This document shows positions 42,512 through 50,468 of a DNA stretch of 64,000 nucleotides, piece after piece. Source of the DNA: Roseovarius arcticus (GTDB lineage: Bacteria; Pseudomonadota; Alphaproteobacteria; Rhodobacterales; Rhodobacteraceae); NCBI RefSeq assembly GCF_006125015.1, contig NZ_SZZN01000001.1:682001-746000 (forward strand), in the 5' to 3' direction. How positions within the stretch are numbered: position 1 is the first letter of the stretch; the number at the start of each line of letters is the position of its first letter. The position numbers and the translations under genes are program-made. The notes below the pieces were generated by a model. That model was not told where the DNA came from. It worked only from the letters and a program-made list of their open reading frames with translations, and searched no databases.

Positions 42512-43678
42512 CTATCGGCCGCCATTCGCATGACCCTGAGGCAGCCCGTTCTGTAATCCAAAGTCCTGCAACACACTTAGATATGACATCAGGTCGGTCA
42601 GGCTGATGACCCCGATGAGGCGTTGGTCACGAGCAACAAGGTATTTGCGCCGACCGGTGTCTGTCATGCGCTGCAACAGATCGGTTGTAGCCAGATCGGG
42701 ATGCACCGTATTTTCGGGAGTTGCGGGTTCATAAATATCTCCGACCTGCACATTGCCCCAATTGTCGCGCGCGATGGATCGTAGCATCGCGGAATCCAGA
42801 TATCCCAATAGCTGATCGCCATCGACCACGGGCACGAAGGTAAATGTTTTGGGTAACATCAATTCCGCAACAAGCGCCTCAATTGTTGTGTCAACGTCGA
42901 CGGTTTGCGGGTTTGAGGTCATCATGTCGCTCACGGTTTTGCCCTGGAGGGCAATGCGCAGCTGCATTTGCCGAAGCGTGGTGCGGGCCGCCATTTGCAG
43001 GTAAAGCCCAATCAGGACCAACCATAAACCCCCGGTGGCTATGCCGTTGAACAAAGACAGCAACCCCATCGCAATCATGCCGATGGCAAAAAAACTGGCC
43101 ACCTTGGATGCCACCTGTGTTGCGCGAACAACATCGCCAAACCAATACCAAAGCGCTGCACGAAACACACGCCCGCCATCAAGCGGAAAGGCCGGAACAA
43201 GGTTGAATAGGGCCAACAGCAGATTTATCATGGCAAGATAGCCAAGAAGCGCGCTTAGAGCGGGTGACAGGCTGGCCGCATCGACTAGCCGCAAAATTAA
43301 CCACGCAAGGCCTGCCAAGGCAAAGCTCATAGTCGGCCCCGCCACAGCAATCCAGAATTCTGATTGTGCGGTAGCCGGTTCTTCGTCCAGTTCGGCAACC
43401 CCGCCGAACAAAAAGAGGGTTATCCCTCCAACATGTAGATCAAACCGGCGCGCCACCAGCGAATGTGCCAGCTCGTGCAGGATCAGGCAGGCGAATAGCC
43501 CGAGCATGGCGGCGACTGCCAACGCGATATAATCCAGATTGCCCAGCCCTGCGACCTGCGCCGGAAAGTAGCTGCCAGACAGGCTCCAAATGATCAGAAC
43601 GGCCAGTATCAGCCAGCTTGGATCCAGTTTGATTTCAAAGCCGAAGATCTCGAATATTCGGTGGGAGCGAGAAAACAT
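42512..43678 (-). CDS. Site-2 protease-like M50 metalloprotease with CBS domains
   Basis: 388 residues from ATG 43678. Six hydrophobic helices carrying the zinc site HELAH (H68, E69, H72) and the second motif VPAFPLDGGRVF (about 160), then two CBS domains (about 225-385; VSDMMTSNPQTVDVDTTIEALVAELML and LVARDQRLIGVISLTDLMSYL). This is the CBS-containing M50B group of intramembrane proteases, in which nucleotide binding may gate activity. The substrate is unknown. It sits between a kinase-fusion gene and the FixL-like sensor in a tightly packed operon. Confidence 0.9.
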   Translation of the reverse strand: MFSRSHRIFEIFGFEIKLDPSWLILAVLIIWSLSGSYFPAQVAGLGNLDYIALAVAAMLGLFACLILHELAHSLVARRFDLHVGGITLFLFGGVAELDEEPATAQSEFWIAVAGPTMSFALAGLAWLILRLVDAASLSPALSALLGYLAMINLLLALFNLVPAFPLDGGRVFRAALWYWFGDVVRATQVASKVASFFAIGMIAMGLLSLFNGIATGGLWLVLIGLYLQMAARTTLRQMQLRIALQGKTVSDMMTSNPQTVDVDTTIEALVAELMLPKTFTFVPVVDGDQLLGYLDSAMLRSIARDNWGNVQVGDIYEPATPENTVHPDLATTDLLQRMTDTGRRKYLVARDQRLIGVISLTDLMSYLSVLQDFGLQNGLPQGHANGGR

Positions 43679-43685
43679 CTGAGCC

Positions 43686-45257
43686 TCATCCAGTTCCTGT
43701 TCGGGGTTTTGCAGATCCAGACAGCGCGCCAATCGCTTCTGCGAAAGTGTTGGTCGGGTCGCCGGATGCGTCTATAAACCGCCAATTTGAAGGGGGATTC
43801 AAACACTGGGCCTGACGGTGAACGACCGTTGCATCGGCATCTGAAGCGTCGTGGTTGCGCGCGCCGACTCGTGCCTGAAGAACGGGAGTGTCCGCCGAAA
43901 GCCAAAGACCCGAGAAACCTGCGCCTGTCTGTCCGGCAAGTTCACTCAAAGTTTTTCGCTCATCTTCAGATAGCCATGTGGCGTCCATCACCACACTATG
44001 CCCGGCCATCAATGCCGCGTATGCCTTGATGCGCATGACGTCATATACGCGCCTGCTGATTTCGCTGCCGTAGGCCCGCGGGGGCAACCGGGTCAGGGGC
44101 GGCACACCGAAAAGCGCCTTGCGCTCAAGATCACTGCGGAGATGCACGGCACCGGGGGCGGCCCCAATCTGTGGACATAAGGATTTCGCGAGGACGGTCT
44201 TACCAGTGCCCGAAGCCCCGCCAACAGCGATCAATTGCGCCGGCGCAGGGGCGAGATAGTCAAGTGCTTCAGACATGTACTTACGCGCCCCCGGCAAAAG
44301 CGCCGGATCGTCCGGATTTACGCGCGTCGTTTGGACGACGACCATCGCACGAATTGCAGCACGGATACTTTGGAACAATGGCAGCAGCGACAGACCCGCA
44401 TAGTTGCCCCCTTGGTGGTCACCGCCCGGCGCATAAAACAGATAGCTGTTTAGCGTGATATTCGCTGCCCGCGGCAACTCCGCGTGCCTGAGGTCCATCA
44501 GCAGAAATGCCAGATCGTAAAGCACATCGCTGGTGCCGAGGGTTTCGTCGAATTCCAGCGCATCAAAGGGCGTCGGCACACCGTCGATGAGCACGATGTT
44601 GCGCAGATGCAGATCGCCATGGCAGCGCCGGACATGACCCGCGTCAGCGCGGGCGTTCAAGCTGGCCACCGCGCGGCGATATGCGCCGTCGCTGATGGTG
44701 TGAAACCGATCATTTTGCGCGCCATCAAGATGATCTGTCATGGTGGCAAAAGAACTGTTTAGCTCATCAAGAATTGCGCCGATCAGATCGGCTCCGGAAA
44801 CATCAGCGCAGACCTTGTTTTGCGCATGATACTGGGCAACGACTTCGCCCAGTCTTTCGGCTACTTGGTCGTCAAGCGCACCGCGCGCGGCCACCTTGTC
44901 TAATTCGTCGTCGGTATCGAAGCGCTGCATCCGCAACACCCATTCCACCACTTCGCCTTCACCGCCCAAATGCAACTGGCCATCGGCGTCACGGGTCAAG
45001 GCAATGACATCGCGGTAAATCGAAGGGGCCGTGGGCGCGTTCAGCTCTAACTCTCGCAGCAGCATCTCGTGACGTTTTTGCAGGGTAGAGAAATCGAGGT
45101 AGTTGTACCGTACATCGCGCTTGATCTTGTAGGCATAGCTGCCGCAGAGAAAAACCAATGCGCCGTGAGTGCGAACGGTCTCGACGGCTTCGTGCCCCGG
45201 CAGGTTTCTGCTGTCCGAGAGAAATGCGATTACTTCGTCTTGTGAAGGTTTGCGCAT
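43686..45257 (-). CDS. APH-like kinase fused to P-loop ATPase/kinase
   Basis: 523 residues from ATG 45257. N-terminal aminoglycoside-phosphotransferase-like fold (about 1-340) with GALVFLCGSYAYKIKRDVRYNYLDFSTL, the catalytic loop CHGDLHLRNIVLIDG and the metal site FDALEFDETLGTSDV. C-terminal P-loop kinase (about 345-523) with VGGASGTGKTVLAKSL and MAGHSVVMDATWLS. Such bifunctional proteins are conserved in proteobacterial low-oxygen stress clusters, but their substrate is unknown; antibiotic resistance is not implied. First gene of the operon ending with fixL, with an anaerobox 98 bp upstream. Confidence 0.85.
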   Translation of the reverse strand: MRKPSQDEVIAFLSDSRNLPGHEAVETVRTHGALVFLCGSYAYKIKRDVRYNYLDFSTLQKRHEMLLRELELNAPTAPSIYRDVIALTRDADGQLHLGGEGEVVEWVLRMQRFDTDDELDKVAARGALDDQVAERLGEVVAQYHAQNKVCADVSGADLIGAILDELNSSFATMTDHLDGAQNDRFHTISDGAYRRAVASLNARADAGHVRRCHGDLHLRNIVLIDGVPTPFDALEFDETLGTSDVLYDLAFLLMDLRHAELPRAANITLNSYLFYAPGGDHQGGNYAGLSLLPLFQSIRAAIRAMVVVQTTRVNPDDPALLPGARKYMSEALDYLAPAPAQLIAVGGASGTGKTVLAKSLCPQIGAAPGAVHLRSDLERKALFGVPPLTRLPPRAYGSEISRRVYDVMRIKAYAALMAGHSVVMDATWLSEDERKTLSELAGQTGAGFSGLWLSADTPVLQARVGARNHDASDADATVVHRQAQCLNPPSNWRFIDASGDPTNTFAEAIGALSGSAKPRTGTG

Positions 45258-45722
45258 TTGAAACACCTTTTGTCTTTGTGTGTTTTGCACGCCTATCTGT
45301 AAATCGCATGGAAGGCGTCGTCACAAACACTCTGGAGCTTTCTTCCGGCGTGCGGTTGATGATTATCAATATAGTTTGGCTTTTTGTCTCGCGGAATGGT
45401 GCTGTTGTCAGGCCCCAGTGATCGGAGTGCCGGAGCATCGGGATACAGCAAAAAGAAGACCAGACATGGCGGCGACAGCACTTGAATCTAAATCCAAAGA
45501 CCATCCGAACTCGTCAGAGTAAGAAGACGAAATTCGCGCTGAAATGGCAGAAATCCAGCGCGATGCCGCGCTATTTTTCAAATCGTTTGGTGACTGTGGC
45601 AAGGCTTGCTGCGGAACCGATCCGGCGACTTGATCGTGGGCACTGGCGCCGCCATTGATGTGATGAGTTTCGCAGCACATCAGCAAGCAGGCGAGGGATA
45701 ACCGCACCGTTTCGCCACGCTT
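45258..45722. other. Intergenic stretch, 465 bp
   Basis: Holds the promoter of the kinase-fusion operon (anaerobox 45356-45369). A plus-strand frame from 45466 (MAATALESKSKDHPNSSE) stops after 18 codons and is followed in the same frame by AEMAEIQRDAALFFKSFGDC, so it might be a broken small gene. No other feature is recognised. Confidence 0.4.
45356..45369 (-). promoter_or_regulatory. FNR/FixK-type anaerobox upstream of the kinase-fusion/M50/fixL operon
   Basis: TTGATGATTATCAA, perfect TTGAY-N4-RTCAA, 98 bp before the first gene of the operon whose last gene is the FixL-like sensor. It implies positive or negative feedback by FixK or Fnr on its own oxygen sensor. Confidence 0.7.
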
Positions 45723-46565
45723 TTACTTAGCGAGTAGAACTGGCAGCGTTGCCTTCTCCATCAACTCGTGGGTCACAGCGCCAATGACAAAATCATAGGT
45801 CCGGGAATGACCGAAGGCTCCGGTGACGACTGTGTCGCAACCCCGCTCAAAGGCATGGCGCAAAAGCGTCGCGGCGATCCCTTCTGCATCTGCCGAACTG
45901 GTTATGAGTTCTGTCTTGATCCTGTGGCGGTCGATTGCCGCAGCCAAATCGCGCCGCGCCGATGGGCCTGCAGCGCTATCCTGGCTGTCGTGCCCAACAT
46001 AAAGGATGTCCACTTGCGCGTCTGGTTTTGCAAGGGTCATTGCATCGTGCACAGCACGGGCAGCTTCGTCCGTATCGCTCCACCCGAACAAAAAGTGCTG
46101 ACCGATTGATTCGATAACGTGACCTCGTGGAACCATTAAGACTGGCCGCCCTGACTGGCGGATGACGTTCTCATAAAGAGCAGTTTCGTTGCGCCGGTTC
46201 TCGCCAGTGTCCGGTTGACCGATCATCACCAGATCAGCGTTGCGCGCGATGCCGGTTAGAAAACTGGCCGCATCCGTCGTCCGTACGTCCTGTGTGCGCC
46301 ATTCGGCAACGAAGTCTTCTACCCGCGTCAGCCGATCAAACGTGGCTTTGATGGCGGCGGTCTCCTCGATCTGCCAGTCGTAGAACATTGGGCCTGACAG
46401 ATCAGACACCATGCCGTCTACTGAAACATATGGCAAATTAGCCTCGACCGGATGCACGCCGATAAGATGAGATCCGTATGTATTCGCAACGGCGCAGGCC
46501 GCAGGGACAAGCCACTCCGCATCTTCCGCTGTCATCAGTCCGACCACAATTGTCTTAATCGCCAT
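45723..46565 (-). CDS. Tandem-domain universal stress protein
   Basis: 280 residues, two UspA-like halves. The N-terminal half starts IKTIVVGLMTAEDAEWLVPAACAVA; the second half has FLFGWSDTDEAARAVHDAMTLA and the ATP-binding signature GAFGHSRTYDFVIGAVTHELM. The first half lacks a clear G-x2-G-x9-G motif, so only the C-terminal domain may bind ATP. Such tandem proteins are typical FNR/FixK targets in low-oxygen stress. The start has AAAGGAAG upstream, with an anaerobox 92 bp before it. Confidence 0.9.
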   Translation of the reverse strand: MAIKTIVVGLMTAEDAEWLVPAACAVANTYGSHLIGVHPVEANLPYVSVDGMVSDLSGPMFYDWQIEETAAIKATFDRLTRVEDFVAEWRTQDVRTTDAASFLTGIARNADLVMIGQPDTGENRRNETALYENVIRQSGRPVLMVPRGHVIESIGQHFLFGWSDTDEAARAVHDAMTLAKPDAQVDILYVGHDSQDSAAGPSARRDLAAAIDRHRIKTELITSSADAEGIAATLLRHAFERGCDTVVTGAFGHSRTYDFVIGAVTHELMEKATLPVLLAK

Positions 46566-46657
46566 GATGGCTTCCTTTCTTTTGGCGCAAGGCCCGCAGG
46601 CGCGACCCAGTATCGACCTGCTGTACCTCTACTATGGCCCGCGCTGAACATAGCCGG

Positions 46658-46671
46658 TTGATGATTGTCAA
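46658..46671. promoter_or_regulatory. FNR/FixK-type anaerobox between uspA and phasin genes
   Basis: TTGATGATTGTCAA, perfect TTGAY-N4-RTCAA. It is 92 bp from the divergent uspA-like start and 130 bp from the phasin start, so it may serve either or both. Confidence 0.7.
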
Positions 46672-46801
46672 TTAGCGTGGACTGGAAAGGTCTAGGAGTA
46701 AGTTGCGGAGCGCAGCGACATTTGCCGAACCGCAGTTGCGATCTGCAAGACGTGCATGATTTCCTGCACGCATCATCCAGAAATGAATGAAAGGAAAAGC
46801 A

Positions 46802-47167
46802 ATGACCAAAGTTTCCAAGAAACCAGATCCTGAAACCGTTGCCCCCCTCACAGCCGGGCTGGAAAGCATGGCGGCCCTTAATCCGATGCGTGAGACGGCA
46901 ATGAAAGTGTGGTTCGATATGGGGGCCGAGGCGATGCAATTCATGTCGTCCCGCATGGAGGCAGATGTGGAAATCCAGGAAGAGATGCTGAGCTGCAAGC
47001 GTCTGGAAGACGTCCAAAAAGTGCAAGCTAAGTTCTTCAGCAATGCGCTTGAGGATTATAACGCTGAGGCGGCACGTATGATGAAGATCATGTCCACAGC
47101 AATGACCCAAGAGCCAGAGGGCGCAATGCCTTCGACAAAGCAGGGTCATGACTATGTGTCGCTTTAG
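46802..47167 (+). CDS. Phasin-family protein
   Basis: 121 residues, all helical, no signal. The segment MRETAMKVWFDMGAEAMQFMSSRMEADVEIQEEMLSCKRLEDVQKVQAKFFSNALEDYNAEAARMMKIMS is the typical phasin amphipathic helix with the EDVQKVQAKFFSNALEDY signature. Phasins coat polyhydroxyalkanoate granules, but no PHA synthase is in the window, and such small phasin-like proteins also appear as stress proteins. The start has GAAAGGAA upstream. A second, divergent paralog follows 35 bp later. Confidence 0.85.
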   Translation: MTKVSKKPDPETVAPLTAGLESMAALNPMRETAMKVWFDMGAEAMQFMSSRMEADVEIQEEMLSCKRLEDVQKVQAKFFSNALEDYNAEAARMMKIMSTAMTQEPEGAMPSTKQGHDYVSL

Positions 47168-47202
47168 GTCAAAAACTCACGGACAATGAGAGAGGATATG
47201 GC

Positions 47203-47511
47203 ATGAAGGTAAAACCAGTTAGCTTAGATCCGACCGAATCTGGCGTAGGGACAAACGGAGATGCCTGCCAGCATGTCGCGGACAGCTGGGTCGACATCGC
47301 AACGGATGCGATGTGCTTACTTGCCGAGCGGATGGTAGGGGACGAAAGCTATCAGCAGGCGATTCTGGCCTGTGATGATATCTCTGAACTGGAGACTGTT
47401 CAGGTGGCGTTCCTCAAGGCAACGATCAATGAGTACGACATTGAGGCCCGCGCCGCTGCGCTGGCGATGCGGTCGCTCTTGTCGCGCTGGCCTGTTGTCC
47501 CTGTACAGTGA
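47203..47511 (+). CDS. Second phasin-like protein
   Basis: 102 residues. It shares the family layout of the preceding gene: a helix with VADSWVDIATDAMCLLAERMVGDESYQQAILACDDISELETVQVAFLKATINEYDIEARAAALAMRSLL, where SELETVQVAFLKATINEYDIEA parallels EDVQKVQAKFFSNALEDYNAEA. Sequence identity by eye is low, so it diverged long ago or has a different role. Start preceded by GAGAGGA. Probably co-transcribed with the first phasin. Confidence 0.7.
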   Translation: MKVKPVSLDPTESGVGTNGDACQHVADSWVDIATDAMCLLAERMVGDESYQQAILACDDISELETVQVAFLKATINEYDIEARAAALAMRSLLSRWPVVPVQ

Positions 47512-47652
47512 GGCTGTTGCGACTTGAACCTCGTCAAAGACAGGTTTGATATATCCGCTACAATTCTGTCTGATTAACGGCACGTGCCGATGAAGACCAC
47601 CAAGACAGACATCGGCACCATCGCCCAGCAATCGCAGTGTCGGCGTTAGGCG

Positions 47653-48069
47653 CAGGCCCGGACGACACTGGACGAGACCCGAACAAAGTTTGACCGCGCG
47701 CACGATCTTTATCGTCGGGGCATCACCACGCGCGAAGCACTCGATACCGCCCGTGCTGCTTTTTACAGGGCCGCCCCGGCGTTAAGTATCGCTGCGGCCG
47801 ATGTCCGCGTCGCTGCGGCTGATCTTTTGGTCAGTCAGGCCAATCTCGCCAAAGCCTGCATCGTTTCTTCCATCAATGGTATTGTGCTGGATCAGGACGT
47901 GGATGTGGGCCAGCCCCCCGGCCAGCGCTCCTTCTGGCTGCTTGAGAACGATACACCGCGCAAGGTCCAGATCGTGATTGGACCTAGCGATGGAGCGGTG
48001 ACCCAAATAGTGGCCCACGACGCGGACGAAGGGGCCAATGCGATCACCGACCTGCAGGCGCAACAATGA
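47653..48069 (+). pseudogene. MacA-like periplasmic adaptor remnant
   Basis: Only the C-terminal part of the coding frame remains: QARTTLDETRTKFDRAHDLY, then RGITTREALDTARAAF, LLVSQANLAKACIVSSINGIVLDQDVDVGQ and a normal end LQAQQ-stop at 48069. That matches the coiled-coil end, lipoyl and beta domains of MacA/HlyD adaptors. The N-terminus with signal and first lipoyl half is missing and no start codon with a ribosome site precedes it. Its stop overlaps the following macB-like start (ATGA), as in intact macAB operons. Confidence 0.7.
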
Positions 48070-48470
48070 ATGATCCTGCGTCACTTCGCCTGATCCGGTT
48101 GGCGGGCGTGACCAAGGTTTAGGGATCCGGCGATGTCGAGGTGTTCGCATTGGGCGGCGTCGGCTGCCAGCCTAACATTGAAAGACGCGGCCGCGATTAA
48201 AACTGTAATCCCCGGTGTCGTCGCGGCGGCCCCCAATACCGCGCGCCCGATGCGCGAACACCGCAGGATCGGGCCGAATGAAGAAGATGACTTTAACGTT
48301 TTCGACATGGCGCAGATCTCGTCGATGCTACCGGGCTTTTCTGTCCGGAGCGGATAGGATCAGCCTGTTGATTGGCGGGATCGGCATTATTAACATCATG
48401 CTGGTGTCGGTCACGGAACGCACCCGCGAAATTGGCATCCGGTTGGCCGTGGGTGGCGACTAGGCGGCAG
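48066..48470 (+). pseudogene. MacB-like ABC transporter remnant
   Basis: Starts normally (MNDPASLRLIRLAGVTKV) but hits TAG at codon 19. After a large deletion, frames continue with [40 protein letters not shown], and [20 protein letters not shown] then [12 protein letters not shown] before a stop, which are the periplasmic and last membrane parts of MacB (FtsX-like permease). The ATPase domain is gone. A decayed macrolide/peptide-type exporter. Confidence 0.75.
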
Positions 48471-48541
48471 ATCCTGACGCATTTCCGATAGAGGCCTTGC
48501 TGCAACAATAGCATCGTTGGCCGTGGCCGTCCGCGCTCAGC

Positions 48542-48555
48542 TTGATCAAGATCAA
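48542..48555 (+). promoter_or_regulatory. FixK/FNR-type anaerobox upstream of ftsH
   Basis: TTGATCAAGATCAA, fully palindromic apart from its centre and fitting TTGATC-N2-GATCAA, 63 bp before the ftsH start codon. It should serve both ftsH and the metal ATPase gene that follows. Confidence 0.8.
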
Positions 48556-48618
48556 TGAGTCAGGCCCGCCCTAGACGCATTGTGTGTTTAATGGCGGAAA
48601 AGCGCAAAGTGAGTACCC

Positions 48619-50460
48619 GTGGAACAAAAGCACAAATTTAACATCGGATACGCAGTCTTTGTGTTTCTAAGCATTCTGGCGATCCAACTCTGGATGGCGG
48701 GGCGGACCATCGTCACTCTGGAATACAGTGAGTTCCTGACCTATCTGCACGACGACAAGATTGCTGAAGTCACAGTGACACAAACACGGATCGAAGGCAC
48801 GTTTACAAGTCCCGTCGACGGCAAAGATCACTTCGTCACGCAAAGGGTCGAGCCTGGCTTTGCCGCCGAGCTTGAGGCGGCGGGTGTTAAATTCGCCGGC
48901 GGCAGCGACCAGACCTGGCTGACCACGCTTTTGTCGTGGATTCTGCCTGCTGTTTTCTTTGTTGGCATCTGGGCGCTGGTCATCCGCAAAATGGGCAATC
49001 AACATGGTATGGGTGGGCTCATCAACATCGGCAAGTCCAAGGCAAAGGTGTATCTGGAGCGTGACACTGGCGTGACCTTTGCGGACGTGGCTGGCGTGGA
49101 CGAGGCCAAGGCTGAGCTGCAAGAGATCGTGGCGTTCCTCAAGGACAGGGATACTTACGGCCGACTTGGAGCGCGTATGCCCAAGGGTATCTTGCTGGTT
49201 GGCCCCCCCGGCACGGGCAAGACACTACTGGCACGCGCAGTGGCAGGTGAGGCCGAAGTGCCGTTTTTTTCGATCTCGGGATCTGAATTCGTGGAAATGT
49301 TCGTGGGCGTCGGGGCCGCGCGGGTTCGCGATCTGTTTGAACAGGCCCGCAAGGCCGCGCCCTGCATCATTTTCATCGACGAGTTGGACGCACTTGGCCG
49401 TGCGCGCACGGCAATGTCCGGATTCGGTGGCGGCGACGAAAAGGAGCAGACGTTGAACCAGCTTTTGTCTGAACTGGATGGATTCGACCCAAGCGTCGGC
49501 ATCGTACTGCTAGCCGCGACCAACCGGCCCGAGATTCTGGATGCGGCGTTGCTCAGGGCAGGGCGGTTTGACCGGCAGGTTGTCGTGGACCGCCCCGAAC
49601 GCAAGGGGAGGGCCGACATCCTCAAGGTGCATACCCGCAAGGTCGCGCTCGACCCGGAAGTCAATCTTGACGATATCGCGGGGCTCACCACCGGTTTTAC
49701 CGGCGCTGATCTGGCCAATCTGGTGAACGAGGCCGCTATTGTCGCTACAAGACGCGGAGGCAAGGCCGTGACCGAGGCGGACATGACCGCCGCTGTGGAA
49801 CGGATCGTTGCAGGCTCCGAGCGCAAGACACGATTGCTAAACCCAGTCGAGCGCGAGCGTGTCGCCTATCATGAGCTAGGCCACGCCCTTGCTGCGGCGT
49901 CTCTGCCAAGCGCGGATCCCGTACATAAGGTGTCGATTGTTCCACGCTCTATCGGGGCGCTCGGCTATACCTTGCAGCGCCCCACTGAGGATAGATTTCT
50001 GATCACGTTCGATGATCTTAAGGACCGTATGGTCGTGCTATTGGCCGGGCGTGCCTCCGAAGATATCGTGTTTGGCGTGAAATCGACCGGTGCGTCGGAT
50101 GATCTGGCCAAGGTAACCGACATCGCCCGCGAATGTGTCACCCGTTTCGGGATGAGCGACGCTATCGGGCAGGCGGTTCTGGAACAAAAGGCCATGCAAT
50201 GGCTGGGCAACCAGCAGTATGATACGGGCAAAAAAGACTATTCCGAAGCCACCGCGCGCGAGATTGATTTGGCGGTGCGAGCGCTGATTGATGATGCTTA
50301 CGCGCGCGCCAAGACGATCCTGACTGAGTGTCGCGCCGATCTGGATGCCGGGGCGGCGCTGCTCTTGGCTCAAGAAACGATTACACCGGATGATTTTCCA
50401 CCTTTGAAGCGGTCGAATGGGGGTGCTGCCCGACTGTCCGCCGCCAAGGTCACCGGTTGA
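48619..50460 (+). CDS. ftsH: ATP-dependent zinc metalloprotease FtsH
   Basis: 613 residues, typical FtsH length, in a GTG-started frame (first codon GTG at 48619). Two N-terminal membrane helices ([17 protein letters not shown] and [19 protein letters not shown]) flank a periplasmic domain. AAA module: Walker A GPPGTGKT (about 195), Walker [33 protein letters not shown]. Zinc site YHELGHA (about 416-422) and later acidic ligand. As the housekeeping ftsH is normally near ftsY/tilS, this is likely an accessory stress copy; the FixK box upstream and the metal ATPase downstream support that. Confidence 0.93.
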   Translation: MEQKHKFNIGYAVFVFLSILAIQLWMAGRTIVTLEYSEFLTYLHDDKIAEVTVTQTRIEGTFTSPVDGKDHFVTQRVEPGFAAELEAAGVKFAGGSDQTWLTTLLSWILPAVFFVGIWALVIRKMGNQHGMGGLINIGKSKAKVYLERDTGVTFADVAGVDEAKAELQEIVAFLKDRDTYGRLGARMPKGILLVGPPGTGKTLLARAVAGEAEVPFFSISGSEFVEMFVGVGAARVRDLFEQARKAAPCIIFIDELDALGRARTAMSGFGGGDEKEQTLNQLLSELDGFDPSVGIVLLAATNRPEILDAALLRAGRFDRQVVVDRPERKGRADILKVHTRKVALDPEVNLDDIAGLTTGFTGADLANLVNEAAIVATRRGGKAVTEADMTAAVERIVAGSERKTRLLNPVERERVAYHELGHALAAASLPSADPVHKVSIVPRSIGALGYTLQRPTEDRFLITFDDLKDRMVVLLAGRASEDIVFGVKSTGASDDLAKVTDIARECVTRFGMSDAIGQAVLEQKAMQWLGNQQYDTGKKDYSEATAREIDLAVRALIDDAYARAKTILTECRADLDAGAALLLAQETITPDDFPPLKRSNGGAARLSAAKVTG

Positions 50461-50468
50461 CCCATGCC

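Noticed and set aside
43686..45257. Aminoglycoside resistance gene
   Set aside because: The APH-like fold is fused to a P-loop kinase and lies in a regulatory operon; this architecture is not that of resistance enzymes.
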